From Bremerella sp. JC817 (GTDB taxonomy: Bacteria; Planctomycetota; Planctomycetia; Pirellulales; Pirellulaceae): a stretch of 64,000 nt of DNA. The notes beneath the pieces were generated by a model. It had not been told where the DNA came from. It did not search any database and saw nothing but the letters and a program-made list of their open reading frames with translations. Each line of letters begins with the position of its first letter. Positions within the stretch are counted from its first letter, which is position 1. Positions 27,403-36,217 of this stretch are shown piece after piece. A program made the position numbers and the translations under genes. Where the stretch lies: the NCBI RefSeq assembly GCF_040718835.1, contig NZ_JBFEFG010000268.1, forward strand, positions 62,001-126,000, read 5' to 3'.

Positions 27403-28752
27403 ATGTCCAACGTTGCCATCTCTGTCGAAGGCTTGAGTAAGTGCTATCAACGTGGCACGAGCGAACCCTATTCGCGATTCAGTGAGCTGCTGGTGCGCTT
27501 GCCGAAGGCATTATGGAATCGCTTCATCCCAAGAGGCGACAATTCTGCGAACAGCCAATCAACCAGCAATCCATTTTGGGCCTTGAAGGATCTCGATTTT
27601 ACGATCAACGAAGGCGAAGTCGTCGGGGTAATTGGTCGCAACGGGGCGGGCAAAAGCACACTGCTTAAGATTCTGTCTCGGATTACGGAGCCAACGACCG
27701 GTCGCTTTGGCTTGCGGGGGCGTGTTGGAAGCCTGCTGGAAGTAGGAACCGGATTTCATCCTGAATTGACCGGTGCCGAGAACATCTACCTGAGCGGAAC
27801 CCTGCTGGGGATGTCGCGGCAAGAGATCAAACGGCACTTCGACGAAATCGTCGACTTCGCTCAGGTTGAAGACTTCCTTCAAACCCCGGTGAAACGATAC
27901 TCCAGTGGAATGTATGTCCGACTCGGTTTCGCCATTGCCGCCCACCTTCAACCAGAAATCCTGATCGTCGATGAAGTCCTGGCAGTCGGAGACGCCCAGT
28001 TTCAGAAGAAGTGTCTGGACAAGATGAAAGAGGTGTCGACGCAGGGGAGAACGGTTCTTTTTGTCAGCCACCAACTATCGGCGATTCGACAACTTACCGA
28101 CAGTTGCCTGGTGCTCGATCGAGGGCAACTCCGTTTCCAGGGTGAATCGGATCAAGCAATCCGACACTATCTCGAAATGGCTCAGCCTTCGAGTGACGAC
28201 CTCGTCGATGGGTTTCCTGATCTTAATGCGTTTCGACGGGATCATTTGTGCGGGACTCATGTTCGGGCAGAACGCATCGGAATATGCCGAGTAGACGACA
28301 CCGAGGCGGAATTCTCTCCGGTCATCGAGTTTGGGGAAGACTTTCGATTCGAGTGCGAAATTGAAAGTAGTATCGAAACGGAAGCCAGGATGGGGTTCAG
28401 CATTGCCCGTGTCGATGGATCGCAGGTAACGGTCGTCTGGACGCAAGATGCGGAGTTCCCTTTGCGATTGGAGAAGGGGCGACAGGTCGTTCGTTGCGAC
28501 GTCTTCGGTTTGCCACTCGCCCCTGGCAAGTATGTTTCGCAGATCGGAATCTCCGATATTGCCGTCGGTCGCACCTATGACGTGATTATGGATTACCCAC
28601 TTCTGGAAGTACGGTGGCAGGCGGTCGAAGACGGTACCGTTCACTACCCGGATCGTCGTTGGGGAGGTGTTCACTGGACGCCGGTGCAATGGTCCGTTGA
28701 AAGCACGACAGCAGCCGTCCGCAAAGAACAACGAATTCAACAGGTTACCTAG
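27403..28752 (+). CDS. Polysaccharide ABC exporter ATPase with C-terminal Wzt-type carbohydrate-binding domain
   Basis: The 449 residues split into an ATPase (about 1-250) and a beta-sandwich tail (about 290-430). The ATPase has Walker A 'GRNGAGKST', signature 'YSSGMYVRLGFAIAAH' and Walker B 'ILIVDEVLAVGD', typical of the TagH/Wzt group. The tail, with 'ECEIESSIETEARMGFSIAR', resembles the Wzt C-terminal domain that recognises a modified non-reducing end of the glycan before export. This implies that the exported polymer carries a terminal cap, possibly added by products of the downstream genes (inference). Confidence 0.9.
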   Translation: MSNVAISVEGLSKCYQRGTSEPYSRFSELLVRLPKALWNRFIPRGDNSANSQSTSNPFWALKDLDFTINEGEVVGVIGRNGAGKSTLLKILSRITEPTTGRFGLRGRVGSLLEVGTGFHPELTGAENIYLSGTLLGMSRQEIKRHFDEIVDFAQVEDFLQTPVKRYSSGMYVRLGFAIAAHLQPEILIVDEVLAVGDAQFQKKCLDKMKEVSTQGRTVLFVSHQLSAIRQLTDSCLVLDRGQLRFQGESDQAIRHYLEMAQPSSDDLVDGFPDLNAFRRDHLCGTHVRAERIGICRVDDTEAEFSPVIEFGEDFRFECEIESSIETEARMGFSIARVDGSQVTVVWTQDAEFPLRLEKGRQVVRCDVFGLPLAPGKYVSQIGISDIAVGRTYDVIMDYPLLEVRWQAVEDGTVHYPDRRWGGVHWTPVQWSVESTTAAVRKEQRIQQVT

Positions 28753-28760
28753 CGGCAATT

Positions 28761-29921
28761 ATGTCAGATTACATCGTTTTTGGACAACCAATTCTGGGGG
28801 ACGAAGAGATCGCGGAGGTCACCGACGCGCTCCGCAGTTGCTGGATTGGAACAGGGCCTCGAACTGCCCGGTTTGAAGATCAATTTGCCGACTACGTCGG
28901 AGCACGCCATGCGGTGGCAGTGAATAGTTGTACGGCAGCATTACATCTTTCCCTACTTGCCTCCGGAGTAGGCCCAGGGGATGAAGTCATCACCACACCT
29001 CTGACGTTTGCCTCGACCGCGAATGTGATCTTACACGCCGGGGCGATGCCTGTGTTCGTGGACGTCGACCGGGAAACGATGAACATCGATCCCAGCCAGA
29101 TCGAAGCAGCGATTACGCAAAACACGAAGGCGATCTTGCCGGTTCATTTTGGCGGACGTCCGTGCGAAATGGAGGCGATCGGAGCCATTGCGGACCGATT
29201 TGGCCTAAAGGTGATCGAAGATGCGGCCCACTGTATCGAAGGCAGGTATCAGGAACAGAAGATTGGCTCAATTAGCCCGCTGACCTGCTTCAGCTTCTAC
29301 GTCACCAAAAACATGACGACCGCCGAAGGTGGGATGATTGCCACCAACGACGAACAACTCGCGACAACGCTGAAGATGCATGCGCTGCATGGATTGTCGC
29401 GCGATGCCTGGCGCCGCTTTAGCGACGATGGGTATCAGCATTACGAAGTTGTCTATCCTGGCTTCAAATACAATATGACGGACTTGCAGGCAGCCCTTGG
29501 TCTGTGTCAGCTTCCAAAACTTGAACAATGGTTGCGTCGCCGCGAAGAAATCTGGCAGCAATACGATGAAGCGTTTGCCGAATTGCCTTGTTGGGTGCCA
29601 TCGCCAGCTGCAAGCGAAACCCGACATGCCAGGCATTTGTACACGCTGCTCCTGGATATCGATCAATTAGGAAAGAGCCGCGATCAGGTCATGCAGGAAC
29701 TTCATGAACTGGGAATTGGCGTGGGCGTTCACTATCGTGCGGTGCATTTGCATCAGTATTATCGCGAGCGTTACGGATACGAAGCTGATCAATTTCCGAA
29801 CGCGAACTGGATTAGCCAACGGACGATCTCTTTGCCGCTGTCGGCAAAGCTAACCGCCGACCAGGTCGACCGAATCATTTCGGCGATGACGTCGACTCTC
29901 AGCGTCACTCAGTTGAATTAG
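28761..29921 (+). CDS. DegT/DnrJ/EryC1/StrS-family sugar aminotransferase
   Basis: The 386-residue PLP enzyme begins with 'GQPILGDEEIAEVTDALRS', has 'EDAAHCIEGRY' for the PLP-contacting Asp region, and 'SFYVTKNMTTAEGG' with the Schiff-base lysine (about residue 185). Family members aminate keto-sugars bound to nucleotides, supplying amino sugars for surface glycans. It begins nine bases after the exporter ATPase gene and belongs to the same operon. The sugar product, for example a 4-amino-4,6-dideoxyhexose, cannot be fixed from the sequence. Confidence 0.9.
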   Translation: MSDYIVFGQPILGDEEIAEVTDALRSCWIGTGPRTARFEDQFADYVGARHAVAVNSCTAALHLSLLASGVGPGDEVITTPLTFASTANVILHAGAMPVFVDVDRETMNIDPSQIEAAITQNTKAILPVHFGGRPCEMEAIGAIADRFGLKVIEDAAHCIEGRYQEQKIGSISPLTCFSFYVTKNMTTAEGGMIATNDEQLATTLKMHALHGLSRDAWRRFSDDGYQHYEVVYPGFKYNMTDLQAALGLCQLPKLEQWLRRREEIWQQYDEAFAELPCWVPSPAASETRHARHLYTLLLDIDQLGKSRDQVMQELHELGIGVGVHYRAVHLHQYYRERYGYEADQFPNANWISQRTISLPLSAKLTADQVDRIISAMTSTLSVTQLN

Positions 29922-29928
29922 GGGGCGC

Positions 29929-30597
29929 ATGGTGAGCATTCCTTCCATGCTACGTTGGTTGATTCCAGGCAGTCTGAAGCGATCCATCGTGCAGGTCATT
30001 CGCCAGATCGCCGCCGATGAAATTCGTCGAAGCCAGCTACCCACGATGGTTTGGGGCTATCAGTCTCCCGATGGATTTCGCGCCCAGACACGCTTAAGTA
30101 ACACCGCTTACGTTTATCATCCGGAACGTGTTCACATAGCGGATAACGTTTTTGTGTGGCATCATTCCATCTTGGATGGTACCGGGGGAATCGAAATTGG
30201 CGAGGGATGCCAGATCGGAGCGTGGGTCGGCATTTTCACCCACAGTTCGCACAAAGCGATCCGCATCTACGGTCGCCATTACACGGATGTCGCAGAAGAC
30301 GAGAAAGAATTCTACGTCGTCAAGAAAGTCAAGATTGGCAAGTATGTCTTTATCGGGGCAGGAGCGAAAGTGTTGCCAGGTGTGACGATCGGTGACGGAG
30401 CGTTGATTGGTGCCGGAGCTCTAGTTCGAGAGTCGGTGCCTCCTTTCGCGATCGTGGAAGGTAGTCCTGCCCAGGTCGTCGGCAGTACTGAAACACTCGA
30501 TAAACGGGCTCTGAAAAGCGAGAAGTTTCGGACGTGGTATGACCAGTGGCAGGAAGCGAACATGACCGAAGTCGTTTCCGCGAACTTGCCTGAATGA
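29929..30597 (+). CDS. Hexapeptide-repeat acyltransferase (left-handed beta-helix)
   Basis: The 222-residue protein has a short N-terminal helical segment and then imperfect hexapeptide repeats: 'GGIEIGEGCQIGAWVGIFTH', 'VKIGKYVFIGAGAKVLPGVT' and 'IGDGALIGAGALVRESVPPF'. The tail 'IVEGSPAQVVG' is typical of sugar O- or N-acetyltransferases of the WbbJ/maltose-acetyltransferase type. It follows the aminotransferase by seven bases and may acetylate the amino group made by that enzyme, or the glycan itself (inference). Confidence 0.87.
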   Translation: MVSIPSMLRWLIPGSLKRSIVQVIRQIAADEIRRSQLPTMVWGYQSPDGFRAQTRLSNTAYVYHPERVHIADNVFVWHHSILDGTGGIEIGEGCQIGAWVGIFTHSSHKAIRIYGRHYTDVAEDEKEFYVVKKVKIGKYVFIGAGAKVLPGVTIGDGALIGAGALVRESVPPFAIVEGSPAQVVGSTETLDKRALKSEKFRTWYDQWQEANMTEVVSANLPE

Positions 30598-30641
30598 AAG
30601 TGATTCGTTCCTCGTTTGGGAATGGACTTCAGTAAACCAGT

Positions 30642-31832
30642 ATGAATCAGCAATCTCCACCGCGCGTGGCCCATTTCGTCCATGCCGCCTTCGCGCTGAC
30701 CGAAACGTTTGTTCACGACTTCGTATCGGCTGCCCGGCGTTACGAGAGCTGGGTCTATGCGGCGGAACGCGTGAATCGCGATCTGTTTCCGTGTGACCGG
30801 GTCGAATTGCGGCCAGAGGAAAGTGGGGCGTTGCGTCAGTTCATCACCCGGCCATTTCGGCGCAGCAAACATGGGGCACGTCTCGACGCGCGAACATTCG
30901 TTCGGAAAGCGAAGCCGAATGTCGTGCATGCTCATTTTGGACCACGCGGCTGGGAAGCTCTGCCTCTTTGTCGGAAGCATTCCATTCCCCTGATGACGAG
31001 CTTCTACGGTCGCGATGCATCAGCAATACCAAGCGAGGGCGATTGGCGGAAGCGATACGACGAGCTCTTCTCCGAGGGAGATGCGTTCGTTGTTGAAGGC
31101 CCCGCCATGAAGCAGCGTCTGGTCAGACTAGGGGCTCCCTGTGATCGGGTTCACATCGTTCCACTGATCTGTCGCGACGGTTACGAGTTTCGTACGCGAA
31201 GCTGCCCGCCAGAAGAGAAGATTCGATTCGCGTTCGTCGGAAGGTTCGTGGAAAAGAAAGGGCTGCCTGTTCTCTTGCAGGCACTCCAACGAGCAAAAGA
31301 GAAACTCGGAGCATTTTCTCTGGCAGTCATCGGCGACGGTGACGACCGAAAACGGATGGAAGAACTTGCTGCCCAACTGGGAATTGCCGCGGAGGTCGAA
31401 TTTCGCGGCTTTTGTTCCAGAAGTGAAATGATCGCACAGCTCTCGAACGCGGATGTATTAGTCGCGCCGAGTCGGACGGCGTCGGATGGCGATACCGAAG
31501 GGGGAGCTCCTACGATATTGGTGGAAGCCATGGCAATGGGAATACCCATTGTCGGGACAACGCACGCCGACATTCCTTTTGTCTGTTCCGCCTATCAAGA
31601 TTATCTGGCGGAAGAAAACGATGTCGCAGGATTGGCTTCGCAACTGGTCAAGATTCGGGATGACCATATGCGATGGCCCGCGCTGGCAAGCGACGCAATC
31701 CAAGTGGTGCGACAACAGCACAGCGAGGACAACATCGATCGTTTGGAAGCGATCTATGACTTGGTCGCCGCCGGAAGGTCTTCGGGCAATGTCGAATCGC
31801 CAATCGAGGCCGGTCGGGAGAGACTAGGCTGA
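30642..31832 (+). CDS. GT4-family glycosyltransferase, last gene of the polysaccharide cluster
   Basis: The 396-residue GT-B enzyme has 'VHAHFGPRGWEALPLCRKHS' in the acceptor domain, then 'KIRFAFVGRFVEKKGLPVLL' and the E-x7-E motif 'EGGAPTILVE' (about residue 287). These features match GT4 enzymes of colanic-acid/WcaL type. It should add one sugar to the exported glycan. Its 3' end overlaps the convergent MFS gene by nine bases. Confidence 0.87.
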   Translation: MNQQSPPRVAHFVHAAFALTETFVHDFVSAARRYESWVYAAERVNRDLFPCDRVELRPEESGALRQFITRPFRRSKHGARLDARTFVRKAKPNVVHAHFGPRGWEALPLCRKHSIPLMTSFYGRDASAIPSEGDWRKRYDELFSEGDAFVVEGPAMKQRLVRLGAPCDRVHIVPLICRDGYEFRTRSCPPEEKIRFAFVGRFVEKKGLPVLLQALQRAKEKLGAFSLAVIGDGDDRKRMEELAAQLGIAAEVEFRGFCSRSEMIAQLSNADVLVAPSRTASDGDTEGGAPTILVEAMAMGIPIVGTTHADIPFVCSAYQDYLAEENDVAGLASQLVKIRDDHMRWPALASDAIQVVRQQHSEDNIDRLEAIYDLVAAGRSSGNVESPIEAGRERLG

Positions 31833-33092
31833 TTCGACGGCTAGTTCACGTGAATTCGTATCACGCTTCCAAGACCACGCGCTCAGCCCGATTGCCAGGA
31901 CGACCGGTAAGATACTGATGGCGGGCGTCGCGGCCAGACCCAATGGGGAGGCGACCACTTGGCCACCCACCAGCGCACCGATCGCAATGCCCAGGTTGAA
32001 GGCAGATTGGTTTAGGCCTGCGGCGACGTCTTCGGCACCGGGCAGGTATCGACGGGCCTGTTCAACCGCGAGGAGCTGCAAGCCGGCGCCGGGGGCGAAC
32101 ATCGTGAAAGCAAACAGCAAAAATGCGGGCACCACGGCGATTTGATAAGGTGCTGCCAGCCACAGGGCCAACAGGCTAACGGCCACCAACGCATAGCCAC
32201 CCACCAGGGCCGGGTGCAAACCACGATCAGCGACTCGGCCGCCTACCAGGTTTCCAAACGTGACGCAGACGCCCAGCAAGGCGAACAACATGGTGACCAT
32301 CGTTGGACTGAACCCAGAGACTTCCTCGAGGAAGGCAGTCAGGTAACTCAGCGTTGCGAACGTGCCCGTATAGCCGACGGCGGTCATCGCGAGCGCGAGT
32401 AGCAACTGCGGATGCATCAGGGCAGCGAATTGACGCCCAAGGCTGAGCCGGTTTTCTGACAATGGAAGCTTCGGCACGAACATACCAATGCTGATGATCG
32501 TCAACAGACCCAGTCCCGATGTCGCCGCGAAGGCCATTCGCCAGCCGACCAGCTGGCCGAGGATGGCTCCGGCAGGCACAACGGTGGCCATGGCAATCGA
32601 GAGCCCTGAGAACAAGATCCCAATCGCGCCGGCTTCGCGCCCTTTGGCGACAAGGCTCGAAACGGCCGTCGATGCCAAGGCAATGAAAACGCCATGCGGA
32701 ATCGCGGAAAGAAAGCGAATTGCCAGCAAAGTTTCGTAGTTCGGGGCGAAGGCAGCCGCAAGGTTGGTGATCGCAAAGATCACCATCAGCCCAATGAGTA
32801 GCGGCTTCCGAGAGATCCCTGATGAGAACGACGCCAGAAACGGTGTCAACAACGTCACGCCCAGGGCATAGCCTGAGATCAAGAGTCCTGCGGAGGAAAG
32901 CGTAACCTTCAAGTCCGCGGCAATGGTTGGCAACAGGGCGGCTGGCAGGAACTCGGTTGTTCCAATGCAGAAGCACCCCATCGTTAAGGCCAACAGCGAT
33001 GGAGGACAGGCACCTGGCTGCTTTACATCCGTGATCGAATCTACTGCTTCACGCGTGGCGGCGATGTCGCCGGCCAAAGACACCGAATTCAT
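31824..33092 (-). CDS. Major facilitator superfamily transporter (DHA1 group)
   Basis: The 422-residue protein has 12 predicted helices. The start of TM1 'GCFCIGTTEFLPAALLPTIA' and the TM4 region 'RFLSAIPHGVFIALASTAVS' match the AraJ/YdhP/NepI-like DHA1 exporters, which expel drugs, sugars or nucleosides by proton antiport. Loop 2-3 has the family's basic motif in 'GISRKPLL'. The substrate is unknown. A structured intergenic region lies upstream of it. Confidence 0.88.
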   Translation of the reverse strand: MNSVSLAGDIAATREAVDSITDVKQPGACPPSLLALTMGCFCIGTTEFLPAALLPTIAADLKVTLSSAGLLISGYALGVTLLTPFLASFSSGISRKPLLIGLMVIFAITNLAAAFAPNYETLLAIRFLSAIPHGVFIALASTAVSSLVAKGREAGAIGILFSGLSIAMATVVPAGAILGQLVGWRMAFAATSGLGLLTIISIGMFVPKLPLSENRLSLGRQFAALMHPQLLLALAMTAVGYTGTFATLSYLTAFLEEVSGFSPTMVTMLFALLGVCVTFGNLVGGRVADRGLHPALVGGYALVAVSLLALWLAAPYQIAVVPAFLLFAFTMFAPGAGLQLLAVEQARRYLPGAEDVAAGLNQSAFNLGIAIGALVGGQVVASPLGLAATPAISILPVVLAIGLSAWSWKRDTNSRELAVESA

Positions 33093-33767
33093 GGTGATGC
33101 TGACAATCTCAATGGAAGGTCACGAACCGACAAACAAGCCGGCTGCGTGTTACTCGTATCGATCCTTCGATCGATGGTCTATGTCGACTTGGGGTTTTCG
33201 ACGGTTACGATTCACATGGCGGGTTGAAGCCGTAGTTTTCACGTCGCGTTCAATTCATGGAACTCAACGAAACAACTGGCTTATCCAAAATCGTACGAGT
33301 CGATTGATTTAAGGCAAGGTGAGATGCCGCTCCCGCGGCAAAAAGCATGGTGAGTGGTAAAATCGTCACCACTCAGCTATACCGATAAAAGGTCTTATGG
33401 GGGCAGAAATGGGCCCAGCAGCTACTGGTGATCGCTAGCTGCGATGAAAGTCAAAATGAGAAACTATTCTCAATTCGATGACGACCTTCGTTGACTTACT
33501 CGACAGGCAAAACGAACGGGAGAGAATGTTCCCAAGAACCGCTGTTTGTGGCGGAGACAATGTTGTAGAACGCGATCTCGATGGCCGTGATTAGATTTCC
33601 AGCTGGTCGAATCGACCTGACAAGACGCTAATCTTTGGGCTGGACGTCTTCCACATGAAGTTCTTGCCAAAGTTGCCAAAAACGAGCTTCTAGGCTTCGC
33701 CCAACGGTGAAGGCGACGAGACGCTCGGCGAAAGTTAAAGGGACAGTGCGAACCGTATTAATCGTGG
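33093..33767. other. Hairpin-rich intergenic region upstream of the MFS gene
   Basis: No normal gene is present. Four perfect inverted repeats stand in a row: TGCCGC/GCGGCA (33325-33340), TGAGTGGT/ACCACTCA (33351-33375), GCAGCTA/TAGCTGC (33418-33442) and TGAGAA/TTCTCA (33457-33472). No T run follows any of them on either strand, so simple terminators are unlikely. Read on the minus strand they would lie 230-380 bases upstream of the MFS start. Towards the asparaginase gene there is a short minus-strand reading frame (33628-33762). Confidence 0.55.
33628..33762 (-). pseudogene. Short coding-like remnant with no normal start codon
   Basis: On the minus strand a frame open from 33762 to the TAG at 33628 encodes about 44 residues with protein-like composition, including 'LTFAERLVAFTVGRSLEARF' and a C-terminus 'LHVEDVQPKD'. 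There is no ATG, GTG or TTG in the open stretch; only ATT at 33760-33762 could serve. An in-frame TGA lies further upstream inside the end of the asparaginase gene. It may be a gene remnant or a very short gene with a rare start. I recognise no family. Confidence 0.3.
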
Positions 33768-34835
33768 TTAGTTGTCTTCAAACGGTTCTTCCCAGATGGC
33801 CGTTCCGCGATTGCCTTTCCAATCGGACCAGGCACGGCTCATCGCTCCGGTGCTAAACTGGAGCGTCATGTTGCCTTCGTGATCGACGGCAATGATCCCG
33901 CCATCACCTGGCTTCAAGACTTCGGTTAAGCAGGCATCGACCGCTTCGGCAACCGACTGCTGGTCTTGCTTGACGCGCCAATTTACCTGAAAGGCAATGG
34001 CGTTCCGAATGTACTCTTCGCCGCTGCCGGTACCACTGACGGCGCAGCCTTGATTGTCGGCGTATGTTCCCGCCCCGATGATAGGCGAGTCGCCGACACG
34101 GCCTACCATTTTGCCCGTCATTCCACCGGTGCTGGTCGCAGCAGCCAGGTTGCCATGCTGGTCCAATGCCACGCACCCGACCGTACCGCGAGAGATATCG
34201 AAGTCTTTGGTTGCCGGAGCATTGTTGGCAATTGGCGGCATGCCATAGGCAGGTTCCTTCAAAGGTGGGACACCGTCTCGCTCCAGCTTCTTCAGGAGTT
34301 GACTCCAGCGCGTGGCATCGAAAAAGAAGTCAGGCGTCACCATTTCGATTCCTTGCGATTCAGCAAACGAGTCGGCCGCTTTCGAGGTGAGAAGTACGTG
34401 GGGCGTCTTCTGCATGACCAGCCTGGCAGCCTGGATGGGGTGACGAGTTCGTTCCATGGCAGACACACCCCCGCACGCGAGGGTACTGCCATCCATAATC
34501 GACGCGTCAAGCTGATGAAATCCTGCAGCGTTGAAGACTGCCCCGCGTCCCGCGTTAAAGCATGAGGCGTCTTCCAGAACCATGACGGTGGCTTCGACCG
34601 CTTCGAGGGAAGTGCCTCCCTTTTTCAAGATCTCCTCGCCAGTTTTCAGTGCCTGTTGTAGCCCTGCTTGATAGGCCGCCAGACGTTCCGGGGAAATATC
34701 TTTGGCGACCGAACCGGCGCCCCCGTGCAAGGCGATGGCCCAGCGAGCGTCCTCGGCATGAAGCGCCGAAAGCGATCCGAACATGATCACGGCGAACGCG
34801 AGCCTCTTCAGACACTTCAAGAGAGTAGTGGCCAT
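33768..34835 (-). CDS. Exported isoaspartyl peptidase/L-asparaginase (Ntn-hydrolase, family T2)
   Basis: The 355-residue precursor has a signal peptide (about residues 1-27, ending 'SLSALHA') followed by 'RWAIALHGGAG', the N-terminal mark of plant-type asparaginases. Autocleavage should occur before the Thr of 'DISRGTVGCVAL' (about residue 215), making it the nucleophile. 'AAATSTGGMTGK' and 'AVSGTGSGEEYIR' line the active site. The enzyme should hydrolyse isoaspartyl dipeptides and asparagine in the periplasm. It lies directly behind a second copy of the family, and both may be used in protein or glycoprotein breakdown together with the sialic-acid genes upstream (inference). Confidence 0.9.
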   Translation of the reverse strand: MATTLLKCLKRLAFAVIMFGSLSALHAEDARWAIALHGGAGSVAKDISPERLAAYQAGLQQALKTGEEILKKGGTSLEAVEATVMVLEDASCFNAGRGAVFNAAGFHQLDASIMDGSTLACGGVSAMERTRHPIQAARLVMQKTPHVLLTSKAADSFAESQGIEMVTPDFFFDATRWSQLLKKLERDGVPPLKEPAYGMPPIANNAPATKDFDISRGTVGCVALDQHGNLAAATSTGGMTGKMVGRVGDSPIIGAGTYADNQGCAVSGTGSGEEYIRNAIAFQVNWRVKQDQQSVAEAVDACLTEVLKPGDGGIIAVDHEGNMTLQFSTGAMSRAWSDWKGNRGTAIWEEPFEDN

Positions 34836-34901
34836 GGTGACAAGTCCCTCGGATTGGAAGTGGTTGTGGGAAGTTCGCAGAGTCGAAGGATGGCGACCGG
34901 C

Positions 34902-35897
34902 TTAACGCTTTTCGTCTCGATAAACGGCGACGCCGCGCTGGCCGGTGGAATCGGCCCACGCCCGGTGCATCGATTTGGTGTTCATCTCCAGGGCAAGATT
35001 GCCCTGATGGTCAACCGCGATGATGCCCCCTCCGCCTGGTTGCAACACATTGTCGATGCAGTCGACGACGACATCTTGCAGTGATTCGTTTTGACGGCTG
35101 ACACGCCAGTTGACCTGGAACGCGATCGAATGCCGCATGAACTGTTCGCCGTGCCCGGTGCAACTGATGGCGCAGCCTCGATTGTCGGCGTAGGTTCCGC
35201 CGCCGATGATGCCGGTATCGCCAACGCGGCCGCAGGTCTTCGACGATGTGCCTCCGGTACTTGTCGCCGAGGCAAGGTTGCCTGACGAATCGAGCACAAC
35301 GCAGCCGACGGTACCTCGCGAGATGTCCGTGTCGCCGGTTGCAATCGGGGGCTCTGGCAGTTCAGGCATTCCATAAGGAGGTGTCTTCAGTACCGGGTAG
35401 CCAAGTTGCTGCTGCGATGCTTCAAACTGCTCCCAACGGACTGGATCGAAGTAGTAGTCTTGCGAGACCTGATCGAGTTGGTGCAGTCGCCCGAAATCGT
35501 CGGCGTCTTTTCCGACGAGCAAAATGTGCCGGGTCTGTTCCATTACCAGTCGCGCGGCACGGATCGGATTGCGGAGCGTGCTGACCGCGCCGACAGCCCC
35601 ACAAGCCAAATGTCGGCCATCCATGATCGAGGCATCCAACTGGTGGTACCCCAACTGATTAGGGACCGAACCCTTGCCGGCGTTGAAGAGGGTGTCATCT
35701 TCCAGCGCCATCACGGTCCGCTCGGCGACGTCGAGCGCCGTTTCACCTGCGGTCAGCAGATCTTCCGCCAGACGTAGGATACGATCGAGCGACTGGCGGT
35801 ACGCGAGAACACGCTCGGGCGTCACATTATCTGGCAGGCAACCGGCGCCGCCATGCAAAGCGATCGCCCAACGCGAAGAACTAGGTGAAGTAATCAG
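34902..35897 (-). CDS. Second isoaspartyl peptidase/L-asparaginase, apparently without signal peptide and with an unusual start
   Basis: The protein matches its neighbour throughout: 'HGGAG', 'LFNAGKGSVPNQLGYHQLDA', cleavage site and nucleophile in 'DISRGTVGCVVL', and 'ASATSTGGTSSK'. The frame is closed by TAG six codons before CTG 35897, and no ATG or GTG precedes the conserved 'RWAIALHGGAG'. I propose CTG at 35897 as the start (331 residues) because AAAAGG lies eight bases upstream; a TTG at 35858 would cut into the conserved WAIAL strand. No signal peptide is visible, so this copy may be cytoplasmic while the next gene's product is exported. The gap to the second copy is 66 bases. Confidence 0.85.
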   Translation of the reverse strand: MITSPSSSRWAIALHGGAGCLPDNVTPERVLAYRQSLDRILRLAEDLLTAGETALDVAERTVMALEDDTLFNAGKGSVPNQLGYHQLDASIMDGRHLACGAVGAVSTLRNPIRAARLVMEQTRHILLVGKDADDFGRLHQLDQVSQDYYFDPVRWEQFEASQQQLGYPVLKTPPYGMPELPEPPIATGDTDISRGTVGCVVLDSSGNLASATSTGGTSSKTCGRVGDTGIIGGGTYADNRGCAISCTGHGEQFMRHSIAFQVNWRVSRQNESLQDVVVDCIDNVLQPGGGGIIAVDHQGNLALEMNTKSMHRAWADSTGQRGVAVYRDEKR

Positions 35898-36217
35898 GGA
35901 ATCGACCTTTTCGAGAGGCTAAAGAGGCAAACAAAAGCAACGATTCTGCTTCCATTGGGTGGCACGTCAGCAGTGGTTGGCGATCGTTCACCGATGTTCG
36001 ACATAAGACAGACTATCACACCAGATTGTCGTTCCAATGCACAGTAGCGCATTTCGATTTTCCGAATGCGCATGACCGTAATGTGTCGACTTTCCATACG
36101 CCGGCGGCAGCCGCAGATCAGAACAATTGCCGCGCGGCTGCCTAGGAAAAACTTTTGCGGTATGGCAGTTTTTCGCCTTGCTTCGCAAGTGGCAGTTACT
36201 TGGCGGAGAGAGTACCT
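35898..36217. other. Intergenic region between regulator and asparaginase genes
   Basis: I see no gene. GCGCATT (36047-36053) and AATGCGC (36065-36071) form a perfect 7-bp inverted repeat with an 11-base loop. CTTGC-TTC-GCAAG lies near 36177-36189. No T run follows on the minus strand. The promoter of the two asparaginase genes may lie here, separating them from the sialic-acid operon. Confidence 0.5.

Noticed and set aside
33457..33472. TGAGAA-ACTA-TTCTCA as a second Fur box
   Set aside because: The arms match but the spacing is one base too long for the 7-1-7 arrangement, and it stands over 360 bases from the nearest gene start with no iron-related gene downstream. It is listed as an inverted repeat only.
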